A DNA stretch of 64,000 nucleotides from Curtobacterium sp. VKM Ac-1395 (GCF_015350975.1 NZ_JADKRX010000010.1:1-64000); one strand, 5' to 3'; numbered from the stretch's first letter, positions 20,600-30,416 are shown. Program-made: numbers and translations. Notes: generated by a model not told the origin, from the sequence alone.

Positions 20600-21055
20600 G
20601 TGCCGCACTACCTCGAGGACCTCGCCGCCGGACAGACCTTCACGACCCCTGGTCGGACGATCACCGAGGCCGACGTGGTGTCGTTCGCCTCGTGGACGAA
20701 CGACAACAACCAGGTGCACACGGACGTCGAGTTCGCCGCGCGCACCCGGTACGGCCAGCGGATCGTGCACGGGATGCTCGGCGCCTCGCTCTGCGTGGGG
20801 CTCATCGCCCGGACCGGTGTGTTCGAGGGCTCCGCGGTTGCGCTGCTCGGGATCGACCAGTGGCGATTCACGGCTCCGGTCTTCATCGGGGACACCGTCA
20901 CGTGTCAGGTCGAGATCCTGTCGACCCGCCTGACCAGTTCGGGCACGACCGGCATCGTCGAGCGCATGGTCACGCTCCGCAACCAGCACGACGAGGTCGT
21001 CCAGCAGGGGCGCATGGACGTCATGGTCCTGACGCGCGCCGCTGCGATCAGCTGA
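20600..21055 (+). CDS. MaoC family hydratase/dehydratase
   Basis: Hot-dog fold protein of 151 residues, of the type hydrating enoyl-thioesters. TNDNNQVHTDVEFA (about 34-47) contains the D-x4-H catalytic pair of the R-hydratase/MaoC family, followed by FGQ-like RYGQRIVHGML. The GTG at 20600 begins 4 nt after the CHAD stop, with GAGG 8 nt upstream, so the two may share a transcript. The physiological substrate is unknown; no fatty-acid genes are nearby. Confidence 0.85.
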   Translation: MPHYLEDLAAGQTFTTPGRTITEADVVSFASWTNDNNQVHTDVEFAARTRYGQRIVHGMLGASLCVGLIARTGVFEGSAVALLGIDQWRFTAPVFIGDTVTCQVEILSTRLTSSGTTGIVERMVTLRNQHDEVVQQGRMDVMVLTRAAAIS

Positions 21056-21075
21056 CGCGAGCCCGGGCCGAGCCT

Positions 21076-21105
21076 GGTGCCGGTGCCGGTGCCGGTGCCG
21101 GTGCA
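21076..21105. repeat. GGTGCC hexanucleotide tandem repeat
   Basis: Almost five copies of GGTGCC in a row, 20 nt after the MaoC stop. It is a simple-sequence tract in the gap before the GH2 gene and could vary in copy number by slippage. Confidence 0.8.
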
Positions 21106-21159
21106 GCCGATCGGCGCGTGACGATGTGCGGATCGTCCTCCTGACGGCTCGCATCACGG

Positions 21160-21177
21160 TTTACAACGATGTACTAA
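21160..21177 (+). promoter_or_regulatory. Putative LacI-type operator before the GH2 gene
   Basis: TTTACAACGATGTACTAA contains the inverted repeat TACA-ACGA-TGTA and ends 17 nt before the ATG. It resembles operators of LacI-family sugar regulators and is AT-rich against its surroundings. No LacI gene is adjacent. Confidence 0.4.
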
Positions 21178-21194
21178 TGCGTCAGCATGGGTGC

Positions 21195-23051
<1,857 letters not shown>

Positions 23052-23077
23052 CCGGGAGGGCCGCCCCAGGGAGCAGG

Positions 23078-23110
23078 AATGGTCGGGTCCACGAACTGGA
23101 CCCGACCATT
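23078..23110. terminator. Terminator hairpin after the GH2 gene
   Basis: Perfect 13-bp stem (AATGGTCGGGTCC and complement) with a 7-nt loop, 27 nt past the GH2 stop. Confidence 0.75.
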
Positions 23111-23189
23111 GCTGCTCCATCGACGCCTCCGTGCCCGCTCGTGGTGGTCGCGGACCGGACAGCGGCCCCGGTCTGCGAGGATCGTGCGG

Positions 23190-24419
23190 GTGACGAGCGT
23201 GGCGGAGACGACCCGGTCCTCCCGGCCGCTCCTGCGGACACTGCTGACGGGACGACACAGCGGGTGGACCGCGCCGCTCGTGATCTGGCTCGGCTCCCGG
23301 ATCGTCAGCACGGCGCTGCTGGTGACGATGTTCGTGGTCGCGACGGAGAACGGGTGGGACTTCGCGTCGTACCGGCGCGACCCGTCCTTCGCCACCTTCT
23401 CCGGCTCGTGGGACGCGTCCTTCTACCGGACCATCGCCGAGCACGGGTACCCACGGACGCTGCCGACGGACGGGGACGGCAACGTGCTGCCCAACCCGTG
23501 GGCGTTCCTGCCGGTGTTCCCGGCCCTCGTCCGCGCGGTGATGGCCGTGACCGGCGGGTCGTTCTGGGTCGCCGGTGTCGTCGTCGCGACCCTCGCGGGA
23601 GCCGGTGCCTGCGTGCTGCTGTACCGCCTGGTGCTCGCCGTCGGCTGTTCGCACCGTGCGCGCTGGGCGACGGCGCTGTTCGCGTTCGGGCCGACGGGGT
23701 TCCTGCTGCAGGTCGCCTACGCGGAGAGCACCGTGCTGCTGCTGCTCTTCGGTGGCCTGCTGGCGCTGGTGCGGCGGCGGTACTGGCTCGTCGCGGTGCT
23801 CGGGACGGTCGCGGCGTTCACGAAGCCCGGGGTCCTGGCGCTCGCGGTCGCCCTCGCGGTGCACCTGGTCGTGCGGTGGGTCGCCTGGGTGCGTGCCGGT
23901 CGGGACGCCGGGGGCTTCCCGTGGCGCGAGCGGGTGGCGATCGTCGGCGCGGGCCTCGTCGTCGCCGCGGCCGGGCTCGCGTGGCCGGTGGTCGCCGGGG
24001 CGGTGACGGGTCGGTCGGACGCCTACCTGGCGACGGAGCTGTCGTGGTGGGTGGGGTTCGTCGGCCGACCGCACTTCACGCCGATGACGCCGTGGTTCCT
24101 GATGGCGGGAAGGTGGCTCGGGCCGATCGGCATCGTGCTCGTCGTGGCGGTCCTGGCAGGAGCGGTGTGGTTCTTCCGGCGGCGGGACGTCCGGGCCCTC
24201 GGTCCGGAGGTCGTCGGGTTCGCCGGGGCGTACGCGCTCTACCTGGTCGCGGTGTTCCTGCCGCAGCAGAGCCTGCCGCGGTTGCTCATGCCGATGGCGC
24301 CGCTCCTCGGGTCGGACGTGTTCGTCCGGACGCGGCGACGGGCGGTGACGTGGCTGCTCGTCGGGGTGGGGCTGCAGCCGGTGGCCGTCGTGCTGCTCTG
24401 GTTCCTCGGGTTCCCCTGA
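23190..24419 (+). CDS. PIG-V-like membrane mannosyltransferase family protein
   Basis: Polytopic membrane protein of 409 residues with about nine to ten hydrophobic segments. The start of the first luminal/extracellular loop, WDASFYRTIAEHGYP (about residues 74-88), matches the WD motif of GT-C enzymes related to GPI mannosyltransferase PIG-V, which use polyprenyl-phosphate sugars. Many actinobacteria have such proteins of unknown acceptor. The GTG at 23190 has GAGG 9 nt upstream; the longer open frame to 23079 is non-conserved. It could glycosylate envelope lipid or protein. Confidence 0.75.
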   Translation: MTSVAETTRSSRPLLRTLLTGRHSGWTAPLVIWLGSRIVSTALLVTMFVVATENGWDFASYRRDPSFATFSGSWDASFYRTIAEHGYPRTLPTDGDGNVLPNPWAFLPVFPALVRAVMAVTGGSFWVAGVVVATLAGAGACVLLYRLVLAVGCSHRARWATALFAFGPTGFLLQVAYAESTVLLLLFGGLLALVRRRYWLVAVLGTVAAFTKPGVLALAVALAVHLVVRWVAWVRAGRDAGGFPWRERVAIVGAGLVVAAAGLAWPVVAGAVTGRSDAYLATELSWWVGFVGRPHFTPMTPWFLMAGRWLGPIGIVLVVAVLAGAVWFFRRRDVRALGPEVVGFAGAYALYLVAVFLPQQSLPRLLMPMAPLLGSDVFVRTRRRAVTWLLVGVGLQPVAVVLLWFLGFP

Positions 24420-24622
24420 GGCTCGCGGCTCGCGGCACGCGAAAGCGCGGATCGAGCGGGCGGCGGGCGGCGGCGGCGGCGAGCAGCGGTCGGAGCGCGA
24501 GGTGGCATCGCACAACCGGGATCGCCTCGAACCATGGACGTCAGCGGCGCGAGCCGACATTGGTGGTGCGGTGTCGATCGGCGCCGGCAACAGGGGCCAG
24601 GACGCTCGCGAGCGGGGTCGCG
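24420..24622. other. Gap with a palindromic intergenic repeat
   Basis: Between two convergent genes. No gene is supported. It holds a GCG-rich tract (about 24460-24480) and, at 24506-24571, repeat copy A described separately. Confidence 0.6.
24506..24571. repeat. 66-nt palindromic intergenic repeat, copy A
   Basis: Aligns without gaps to 40382-40447 with 51 of 66 bases identical (counted by eye). Both copies have inverted arms of the type CGCAC-ACCGG...TCG-CTCG / CGAGC...GTGCG around a shared centre GAACC. It looks like a REP-like dispersed element lying between convergent genes. Confidence 0.65.
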
Positions 24623-25714
24623 CTAGGCGTCGAACGTGTGGAACCAGGCGGTGCCGCCCGGGTGCTGCAGCGTGATCATCTCGTCGAGGTCGCGGTAGGG
24701 GCCGTCCTGGTTGTGGCTGGCCGACTTGATGCGGACGGTGCCGTCGGGCTCGGTGAAGACCTCGGACACGATGGTGGTGTGGTCCGGGGAGTCGTTGTGG
24801 TTCCAGTCGAAGAAGACGATGTCCCCGACCCTCACCTTGTCCCGCTCGTCCAGGGAGCGCCGGGTGAGGCCGAACGTGGCAGCGTTGGCGTCGAGCCACG
24901 GGTCCATCGTCGGGCAGTACGTCCACGTGGCCGAGTGCGCGGCGCCGCCGGAGCGGTTGTACCAGTCGTCGCGCTGCTTCCAGCCCCGGGCGACGAGCGT
25001 CTGGTTGACGTAGTTCGCGCAGTCGCCGCCGATCGGGTTCATGGTGCCGTACTCGGCGAGGTTGTAGTCCTTCCAGTGCCGCATCGCGTACTCGAGCTGG
25101 CGGTCGACCGCGGTGAGCGTGGCGTACGCGAGCGTCGTCGTCGCGAGGGCGGCGGACGCGTCGGGCGTGGGCGGTGCTGCCGGCGTGGTCGTCGCGGCGT
25201 CGCTCTGGGTCGCGCCGCTCTGCCCGTCGTTCGCCGCGCTGCCGTTGCCGTCCGAGCTCTGGTTCGCCGAGGCCACCGGGGCGATCGCGTCGGCGAAGAG
25301 CGCGACGTCCGCGTCGCCCGCCGTGTACATCGCCTGGTGCGGGGCGGTGAAGGTCACCGTCGTGGCGGTGGCCTTGACGTCACGCGCGGGGACACCGCCG
25401 ACGGTCACACCACGGACCGCGGCGAGCCCGGCACCGGTCACCGTGACCGTGACGCCGCCGGTCAGCGGGACCTGCGCGGGCGTGAGGGCCTTCGCGGTGG
25501 CCGCGCCCGAGCCGGAGCCCGCAGCCGAACCGGAGGCAGCAGCCGAACCCGAGGCCGCGCCGGACGCCTGACCCGCCGCACGCGACCCACCCGCTCCAGC
25601 CGTGGAGGCGCCGGAGCCCTTCGGGGCGTCCGACGAGCAGGCCGCGGCGACGAAGCCGATGCCGGCGACACCCGCGAGGGACAGGAGCGAACGACGTGTG
25701 AACGAGGAAGTCAT
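24623..25714 (-). CDS. Exported lipoprotein with IPT/TIG-like and amidase (CHAP/NlpC-like) domains
   Basis: A 363-residue secreted protein. The N-terminus has a twin-arginine-like start (FTRRSLLSLAG) and a lipobox ending VAAAC (Cys about 26), so it is probably a membrane-anchored lipoprotein. A Ser/Ala/Gly linker (27-75) is followed by an IPT/TIG-like beta domain (about 80-150), a second low-complexity linker, and a C-terminal putative amidase domain (Amidase_6 type) with catalytic Cys in GGDCANYVNQ and a His in SPDHTTIVSEV, GDIVFFDWN between them. It likely acts on peptidoglycan or another extracellular amide. Stand-alone gene. Confidence 0.8.
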   Translation of the reverse strand: MTSSFTRRSLLSLAGVAGIGFVAAACSSDAPKGSGASTAGAGGSRAAGQASGAASGSAAASGSAAGSGSGAATAKALTPAQVPLTGGVTVTVTGAGLAAVRGVTVGGVPARDVKATATTVTFTAPHQAMYTAGDADVALFADAIAPVASANQSSDGNGSAANDGQSGATQSDAATTTPAAPPTPDASAALATTTLAYATLTAVDRQLEYAMRHWKDYNLAEYGTMNPIGGDCANYVNQTLVARGWKQRDDWYNRSGGAAHSATWTYCPTMDPWLDANAATFGLTRRSLDERDKVRVGDIVFFDWNHNDSPDHTTIVSEVFTEPDGTVRIKSASHNQDGPYRDLDEMITLQHPGGTAWFHTFDA

Positions 25715-25767
25715 GACCCCGTCAGCGTACGGGACGCCCTCCGACAGACGACGGGACGCGCGGGCGC

Positions 25768-26190
25768 TCAGACCGCGGCGCTGGCACCGGTGACGTTCAC
25801 CATCCAGGTCACGCCGAACCGGTCGGTCAGCATGCCGAACTCGTCACCCCACGGCGCGACGGTCAGCGGCTCGATGACCGTGCCGCCCTCGGACAGCGCC
25901 GCGAAGAACCGGCGGAGGTCCTCGGCGTCGTCACCGGACACCGACAGCGAGATGTTGCTCGTCGACGAGCGCTCCATGCCGTTCGGGGTGTCGGACCCCA
26001 TGAGCAGGAACCCGTTCGGCGTCACCAGCTGGCCGTGCATGATCTTGTCGACCTCGGCCGGGTCGTCGGAGGCGTGCATCTCGCCGAAGGTGCCGAGGCT
26101 CAGTTCACCGCCGAACACCGACTGGTAGAACTCCATCGCCTGGCGGGCGTCGTCGCGGAAGCCCAGGTAGGGGCTCAGGTGCGAGGTCAT
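25768..26190 (-). CDS. VOC family (PhnB-like) protein
   Basis: Glyoxalase/bleomycin-resistance-fold protein of 140 residues with the PhnB-like opening LSPYLGFRDDARQAMEFYQS, then FGGEL and the ending DRFGVTWMVNV. Members are often annotated as demethylmenaquinone methyltransferase-like, but no activity can be read. The ATG at 26190 is chosen for the GAGGAGT ribosome site; the frame continues upstream without homology. Confidence 0.88.
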   Translation of the reverse strand: MTSHLSPYLGFRDDARQAMEFYQSVFGGELSLGTFGEMHASDDPAEVDKIMHGQLVTPNGFLLMGSDTPNGMERSSTSNISLSVSGDDAEDLRRFFAALSEGGTVIEPLTVAPWGDEFGMLTDRFGVTWMVNVTGASAAV

Positions 26191-26306
26191 GGCGGGACTC
26201 CTCTGTCCGCCCGGGCGACACTGCCCGGTGCTCAGCGTCAGCGTGGCACGGGCGGGGGCGCGCCGCAACGATGTGACGTCACCTCACAGCATCACCGCCG
26301 GACAGC

Positions 26307-26342
26307 AGAACGGCCCGGAACCGTGGGGTTCCGGGCCGTTCT
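26307..26342 (-). terminator. Terminator after tRNA-Ala
   Basis: Perfect 16-bp stem (AGAACGGCCCGGAACC and complement) with a 4-nt loop, 6 nt past the encoded CCA end, followed by pyrimidines. Confidence 0.85.
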
Positions 26343-26348
26343 GTCACG

Positions 26349-26424
26349 TGGTGGAGCTAAGGGGATTCGAACCCCTGACCTTCTCATTGCGAACGAGACG
26401 CGCTACCAACTGCGCCATAGCCCC
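26349..26424 (-). tRNA. tRNA-Ala (anticodon CGC)
   Basis: Full cloverleaf on the minus strand: acceptor GGGGCTA/TAGCTCC with the G3:U70 pair diagnostic for alanine, D arm GCGC...GCGC, anticodon stem TCTCG/TGAGA around loop TTCGCAA (anticodon CGC, reading GCG), T arm AGGGG TTCGAAT CCCCT, discriminator A and an encoded CCA. GCG is a frequent alanine codon in such a GC-rich genome. Confidence 0.96.
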
Positions 26425-26497
26425 AAGTGCTCGACCACACTAGCACCGTCGTGGAGCGGAACCGAAATCGGTCCGCGGCCCTCGGGCGTGCCGTCGG

Positions 26498-27565
26498 TCA
26501 GACCGCGCGACGGCGCCGCATGATCGCGTCGAGGTCGGCCTGTTCGTAGGCGTCGTCCCCGATGACCCCCATGCCGGCCCACTTGCTCGGCGGCGTCTGG
26601 GCGACCGGTGCGGTGGGGTCCGGCGTGGCCCGCAGCCCGAGCCGCTCCGCGAGCGTGCCCTGGTCGTGCGCCGACAGGGCCGTGGCCGCCTCGTCGACGT
26701 CGGGACGCATCCGCGACACGGTCGCGAGCGACGGGTCCATCTGTCCGGCCCGGATCGCGGCGACCTCGGCGTCCGCCTCGGCCTTGGCGGCCGCGACGCG
26801 CTCCTTCAGCCGAGCAGCGAGCTCGGCCGACGACTCCGGCGCGGCGGCGGGAGCGGCGGGCTTCTCCACGTAGAGGGGCTTCGGCACGCGTGCCGGCGTC
26901 CAGCTGCGGTCGGTCTCGGACGGCTCGGCAACGGTCTCCGTCCGCAGCGGCGGCGCCGGGTCCGTCCACGCGCTGGCCGGCCGGGAGGCTCGGCTGGCGT
27001 CCGGCGCGGACGCCGCGGCACGGGTCTTCCGCGCCTGGGCCACCTGGTGCAGCTGGGCGAGGACGACCGCCGAGCCACCGGCGGCGACGATGCCGGCGAC
27101 GGCGATGAGCCAGGCCGAGGGGGCGGCGACGAGGACGACGAGCGCCACGACGAGGCCGAGGGTGCCGAGCAGGGTCGCGCCGAGTCGGGAGCGACGCATG
27201 CGCATGGCGGTGAGTGCTGGCACGGAGGACGCCTTCTCGAGCGCAGGGGCCTGTTCGGCCAGTCGACGGGTGATCTCGCGCTGCCGCGCAGCTTCGTGCG
27301 CGCGGACGATCGCGGCGCGCTTGGCTTCTTCCGACTTGGCGACCTTCTGCGCCTCGGCGAGGGACTTCGCGTTCATCTCGATGCGCACCTCGTCCGGCAG
27401 CTCGGCCGTCTGCGCGAGGATGCGGAGGGTCTGCTGCAGGCGGATGGCGTTCCGCTCGGTGGCGAGGTACTCACGCCGTGCGGCCCAGGACGGCATCAGG
27501 TACACGAGCCACAGCACCGCCGCGACCAGCAGGACGATGCCGCCGCCCCATGACCCGAATCCCAT
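26498..27565 (-). CDS. sepX: SepX/GlpR-like membrane protein of the divisome
   Basis: A 355-residue protein with one N-terminal membrane segment (about 8-26), a charged helical stretch (30-115), two further membrane segments (about 128-170) and a long Ala/Pro-rich disordered cytoplasmic tail ending DLDAIMRRRRAV. Architecture and position, directly downstream of rimJ and galU, match SepX (Streptomyces) / GlpR (Corynebacterium), a membrane partner of the Glp protein and FtsZ/SepF-linked division. The identity is inferred from synteny and layout; sequence conservation cannot be tested here. The ATG is preceded at 6 nt by TAGCCT, implying a leaderless mRNA of its own. Confidence 0.65.
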   Translation of the reverse strand: MGFGSWGGGIVLLVAAVLWLVYLMPSWAARREYLATERNAIRLQQTLRILAQTAELPDEVRIEMNAKSLAEAQKVAKSEEAKRAAIVRAHEAARQREITRRLAEQAPALEKASSVPALTAMRMRRSRLGATLLGTLGLVVALVVLVAAPSAWLIAVAGIVAAGGSAVVLAQLHQVAQARKTRAAASAPDASRASRPASAWTDPAPPLRTETVAEPSETDRSWTPARVPKPLYVEKPAAPAAAPESSAELAARLKERVAAAKAEADAEVAAIRAGQMDPSLATVSRMRPDVDEAATALSAHDQGTLAERLGLRATPDPTAPVAQTPPSKWAGMGVIGDDAYEQADLDAIMRRRRAV

Positions 27566-27571
27566 GGGGGA

Positions 27572-27577
27572 AGGCTA
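27572..27577 (-). promoter_or_regulatory. -10 box for leaderless sepX
   Basis: TAGCCT ends 6 nt before the sepX ATG, without a Shine-Dalgarno between. Confidence 0.45.
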
Positions 27578-27641
27578 GGGGTGGCCGTTCACCGCACCCG
27601 TGATTGGGGGACGTGTGTTGCGCGAGTCGCGAGCAGATCCA

Positions 27642-27664
27642 CGGGAGGCGGGGCGAGCCTCCCG
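27642..27664. terminator. GGAGGC-armed hairpin between rimJ and sepX
   Basis: Perfect 8-bp stem CGGGAGGC/GCCTCCCG with a 7-nt loop, 28 nt past the rimJ stop. Its right arm contains one copy of the recurring word CGGGAGGCTCG (minus strand). Confidence 0.55.
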
Positions 27665-27692
27665 GCCGGACCCACGCACCACGTGGCGGACC

Positions 27693-28355
27693 TCAGTGGT
27701 AGCGACGACCCGTGTCGATCGGGGCGGCGGCCTCGTCGCGGGCCGCGAGCGGAACGCTGCCGACACCGGGCGGGACGTGCCCGCCGACCCAGCGTTCGAG
27801 GACGCCCTCGCGCACCTCTTCCGCGACGAGGGCGAAGCAGAAGTGGTCGCGCCAGTCACCGTTGATGTGGATGTAGCGACGGCGGAGGCCCTCGTACCGG
27901 AACCCGAGCTTCTCGACGACGCGGAGCGACGGGGCGTTCTCCGGGCGGATGCAGATCTCGAGACGGTGGATGCCGACGTTGCGGAAGCAGTGGTCGGTCG
28001 CCAGGGCGACGGCGATCGGCGTGACGTTGTGACCCGCTGCGCCCTCGACCACCCAGTACCCGATGGACGCACTGGCGAGCGAGCCGTAGCTGACACCGGA
28101 GACGTTGAGCTGCCCGACGAAGCGGCCGTCGAGCTCCATCGCGAAGGGCAGTCCGAGTCCCGCGCGGGCGTTGGCCTGGAGCGCTCGGATGCTGCCGCGG
28201 ACGTCGGTGGAGACGTGCCCGGACGGGTTGGTCGCCTCCCAGGTGCTGAGCCAGGAGCGGTTCGTCGCGAGGGCCACGTCGAGGTCACGCGAGTCGCGGA
28301 GCCGGAGGGGGCGGATGGTGACCCGTCCGTGGGACAGGGTCGGGATGGTCGTCAT
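27693..28355 (-). CDS. GNAT-family N-acetyltransferase (RimJ-like)
   Basis: Acetyl-CoA-dependent N-acetyltransferase of 220 residues, similar to the RimJ/RimL protein N-terminal acetylases. It has the RPLRLRDSRDLD start, the central IGYWVVEGAAGHNVTPIAVAL (acetyl-CoA loop region), and the C-terminal ENAPSLRVVEKLGFRYEGLRR, the standard motif B. The start at 28355 is preceded by GGAGGAACCGCCCG. It lies between galU and sepX, the conserved actinobacterial order in which moeA/glp usually also appears. Confidence 0.9.
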   Translation of the reverse strand: MTTIPTLSHGRVTIRPLRLRDSRDLDVALATNRSWLSTWEATNPSGHVSTDVRGSIRALQANARAGLGLPFAMELDGRFVGQLNVSGVSYGSLASASIGYWVVEGAAGHNVTPIAVALATDHCFRNVGIHRLEICIRPENAPSLRVVEKLGFRYEGLRRRYIHINGDWRDHFCFALVAEEVREGVLERWVGGHVPPGVGSVPLAARDEAAAPIDTGRRYH

Positions 28356-28397
28356 CGGGCGGTTCCTCCGGTGCCCCGGCGGTCACCGGGACGGGTG

Positions 28398-28434
28398 TCC
28401 CGTGCGGGTCCGGCTGCACCGGGCCCGCACGGGA
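28398..28434 (-). terminator. Terminator after galU
   Basis: Stem TCCCGTGCGGG / CCCGCACGGGA with a 12-15 nt loop, 10 nt past the galU stop. Confidence 0.7.
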
Positions 28435-28443
28435 TGGGTCGAC

Positions 28444-29334
28444 TCATTCGCCCGCGTTGAACTCCTTGAGCCACGACTTGAGGTCGGGGCCGAGGTCCGC
28501 GCGGTCCGAGGCGAGCTGCACGATCGCCTTGATGTAGTCGAGTTTGTCACCCGTGTCGTACCGGCGTCCACGGAAGACGACGCCGTACACGCCGCCGGTC
28601 CACTCCTCGGCGCTCGCCATCTTCATGAGCGCGTCGGTGAGCTGGATCTCGCCGCCCTTGCCCGGCTCCTGCTTCTCGAGGACGTCGAAGACCTCGGGAC
28701 GGATGACGTAGCGGCCGATGATGGCCAGGTTCGAGGGCGCCTCGCCCTGTGCCGGCTTCTCGACGAGGCCCGTGATCTTCACGACGTCGTCGGTGTCGGT
28801 CGGCTCGACCGTGGCGATGCCGTAGAGGTGGGTCTGCGACTCCGGGACCTCGAGGAGGGCCACGACGGTGGCGTTCTTCTGGCCCTGGACCTCGATCATG
28901 CGCTTGAGCAGCGGGTCACGGGCGTCGATGATGTCGTCGCCGAGGAGGACGGCGAAGGGTTCACGACCGACGTGCATCTTGGCGCGGAGCACCGCGTGGC
29001 CGAGGCCGAGCGGGTCGCCCTGTCGGACGTAGTGCATGTCGGCGAGGTCGGTCGACTGGTTGACCTTCTGGAGCTTCTCGTGGTCGCCCTTCTTGCGGAG
29101 GGTCTCCTCGAGCTCCGACACGTGGTCGAAGTGGTTCTCGAGCGCGTTCTTGTTGCGCCCGGTGATCATCAGCACGTCGGTGAGACCGGCGTCGACTGCC
29201 TCTTCCACCACGTACTGGATGGCTGGCTTGTCGACGACGGGGAGCATCTCCTTCGGCATCGCCTTGGTCGCGGGGAGGAAGCGAGTGCCCAGCCCTGCAG
29301 CTGGGATCACCGCCTTGGAAATCTGGAAGCCCAT
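28444..29334 (-). CDS. galU: UTP-glucose-1-phosphate uridylyltransferase
   Basis: Makes UDP-glucose for envelope polysaccharide and glycolipid. The 296-residue protein has the nucleotidyltransferase signature AVIPAAGLGTRFLPATKAMP near the N-terminus with PKEMLPVVDKPAIQYVVEEA after it, and EKPAQGEAPSNLAIIGRYV mid-protein. The ATG at 29334 is favoured over one at 29370 because TACGGT stands 7 nt upstream. It is divergent from the folate cyclo-ligase gene. Confidence 0.96.
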   Translation of the reverse strand: MGFQISKAVIPAAGLGTRFLPATKAMPKEMLPVVDKPAIQYVVEEAVDAGLTDVLMITGRNKNALENHFDHVSELEETLRKKGDHEKLQKVNQSTDLADMHYVRQGDPLGLGHAVLRAKMHVGREPFAVLLGDDIIDARDPLLKRMIEVQGQKNATVVALLEVPESQTHLYGIATVEPTDTDDVVKITGLVEKPAQGEAPSNLAIIGRYVIRPEVFDVLEKQEPGKGGEIQLTDALMKMASAEEWTGGVYGVVFRGRRYDTGDKLDYIKAIVQLASDRADLGPDLKSWLKEFNAGE

Positions 29335-29341
29335 GTCGATG

Positions 29342-29347
29342 ACCGTA
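29342..29347 (-). promoter_or_regulatory. -10 box for galU
   Basis: TACGGT lies 7 nt before the ATG at 29334, which supports that start and a leaderless message. Confidence 0.4.
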
Positions 29348-29447
29348 TCCGATGGGGGTTGCGGGGTCATGTCGCCGGAACGGAGGACACGGGCTTTGCG
29401 CGGAGGTCTGGCGGGTTCCCGCACCGACCCGCTCGCACCGCGGTCGT

Positions 29448-29453
29448 TAGACT
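29448..29453 (+). promoter_or_regulatory. -10 box for the folate cyclo-ligase gene
   Basis: TAGACT ends 7 nt before the ATG at 29461, a strong leaderless-type promoter. It faces the galU promoter across about 100 nt. Confidence 0.5.
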
Positions 29454-29460
29454 CCTGCGC

Positions 29461-30045
29461 ATGATCCCCGATCTCGGCAACGAGAAGCGCGCGCTGCGGG
29501 CCGAGCTCCGGCAGCGGCGACGCACCAGGACCACCACCGAGCGGGACACCGACACCGCCGCACTCACCGCGACCCTGCAGCGGTTCGCTGAGGAGCGGCA
29601 GGTCCGGTCCGTCGCGCTGTACCTGTCGGCGTCGGACGAACCGAACGTCCGACCGTTCCTGAACTGGGCGTTCGAGCACGGCATCCGGGTGCTCCTCCCC
29701 GTCACCCGCGAGGACGGCCTGCTCGACTGGGCGGTCGGCGACGGGTCCTCCGAGACCGAGGGCCTGTTCGGCATGCCGGAGGTCGTCGGCGAGGTGCTCT
29801 CCCCGCTGGCGATCAACGACGTCGACGCGATCCTCGCCCCGGCCGCGGCGGTCGGGCACGACGGCGTCCGGATGGGCTGGGGACGCGGCTACTACGACAA
29901 GACCCTCGGGTCCATGGCGAACCGTCCGCCCGTCTATGCTGTGATCTTCGACGCCGAGTACCTCGACGAGGTCCCGCGCGAACCCCACGACGAACCCGTC
30001 GACGGCATCATCACGCCGTCACGCATCATCACGTTCCGGAGTTAG
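29461..30045 (+). CDS. 5-formyltetrahydrofolate cyclo-ligase
   Basis: ATP-dependent conversion of 5-formyl-THF to 5,10-methenyl-THF, recovering inhibitory folate. The 194-residue protein has the basic N-terminal substrate helix (EKRALRAELRQRRR) and the signature VRMGWGRGYYDKTL at about 139-152, with GITPSRIITF-type ending (GIITPSRIITF). First of a probable fmdB-containing unit: fmdB starts 3 nt after its stop. Confidence 0.94.
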   Translation: MIPDLGNEKRALRAELRQRRRTRTTTERDTDTAALTATLQRFAEERQVRSVALYLSASDEPNVRPFLNWAFEHGIRVLLPVTREDGLLDWAVGDGSSETEGLFGMPEVVGEVLSPLAINDVDAILAPAAAVGHDGVRMGWGRGYYDKTLGSMANRPPVYAVIFDAEYLDEVPREPHDEPVDGIITPSRIITFRS

Positions 30046-30047
30046 AC

Positions 30048-30416
30048 GTGCCCACCTACTCGTACCGCTGCACCGAGTGCGGCACCGCGTTCGACATCAA
30101 GCAGTCCTTCTCCGACGCCACGCTCACCGAGTGCCCCACGTGTGGCGGGGTGCTCCGCAAGGTGTTCTCCCCCGTGGGTGTGACGTTCAACGGTGGCGGC
30201 TTCTACCGGACCGACTCGCGGCCGACGCCGAAGGGCGAGGGGTCGGGGTCATTGTCCTCGTCGGGGTCGTCGTCGTCGGACGCCAAGCCGGCTGCGGCCA
30301 AGCCCGCGTCCGGGTCGTCGTCGGGGTCGTCGTCGTCTGGCTCCTCCTCGTCGGGCTCGTCCTCGTCCGGCTCCTCCTCGTCCGGCTCGTCGTCGTCCGG
30401 CTCGTCCGCGTCCTGA
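30048..30416 (+). CDS. FmdB-type zinc-ribbon protein with a Ser/Gly tail
   Basis: A 122-residue regulatory-type protein. Residues 1-50 form the FmdB zinc ribbon (YSYRCTECGTAFD and TECPTCGGVLRKVFSP, four zinc cysteines). From about residue 64 it is a low-complexity tail of Ser and Gly, ending in repeated SSGSS units encoded by tcg/tcc codons. GTG start at 30048, 3 nt after the cyclo-ligase stop, so probably coupled. Function of these small proteins is unknown. Conserved order FTHF cyclo-ligase, fmdB, mscL is typical of actinobacteria. Confidence 0.9.
   Translation: MPTYSYRCTECGTAFDIKQSFSDATLTECPTCGGVLRKVFSPVGVTFNGGGFYRTDSRPTPKGEGSGSLSSSGSSSSDAKPAAAKPASGSSSGSSSSGSSSSGSSSSGSSSSGSSSSGSSAS
30230..30413 (+). 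repeat. Ser/Gly codon repeat in the fmdB tail
   Basis: Imperfect tandem 12- to 15-nt units of the TCGTCCGGCTCC type code for SSGS repeats. The DNA is slippage-prone and the tail length probably differs between strains. Confidence 0.75.

Noticed and set aside
26349..26424. An integration site at the tRNA gene
   Set aside because: No integrase and no duplicated tRNA 3' end nearby; the gene is followed by its own terminator.
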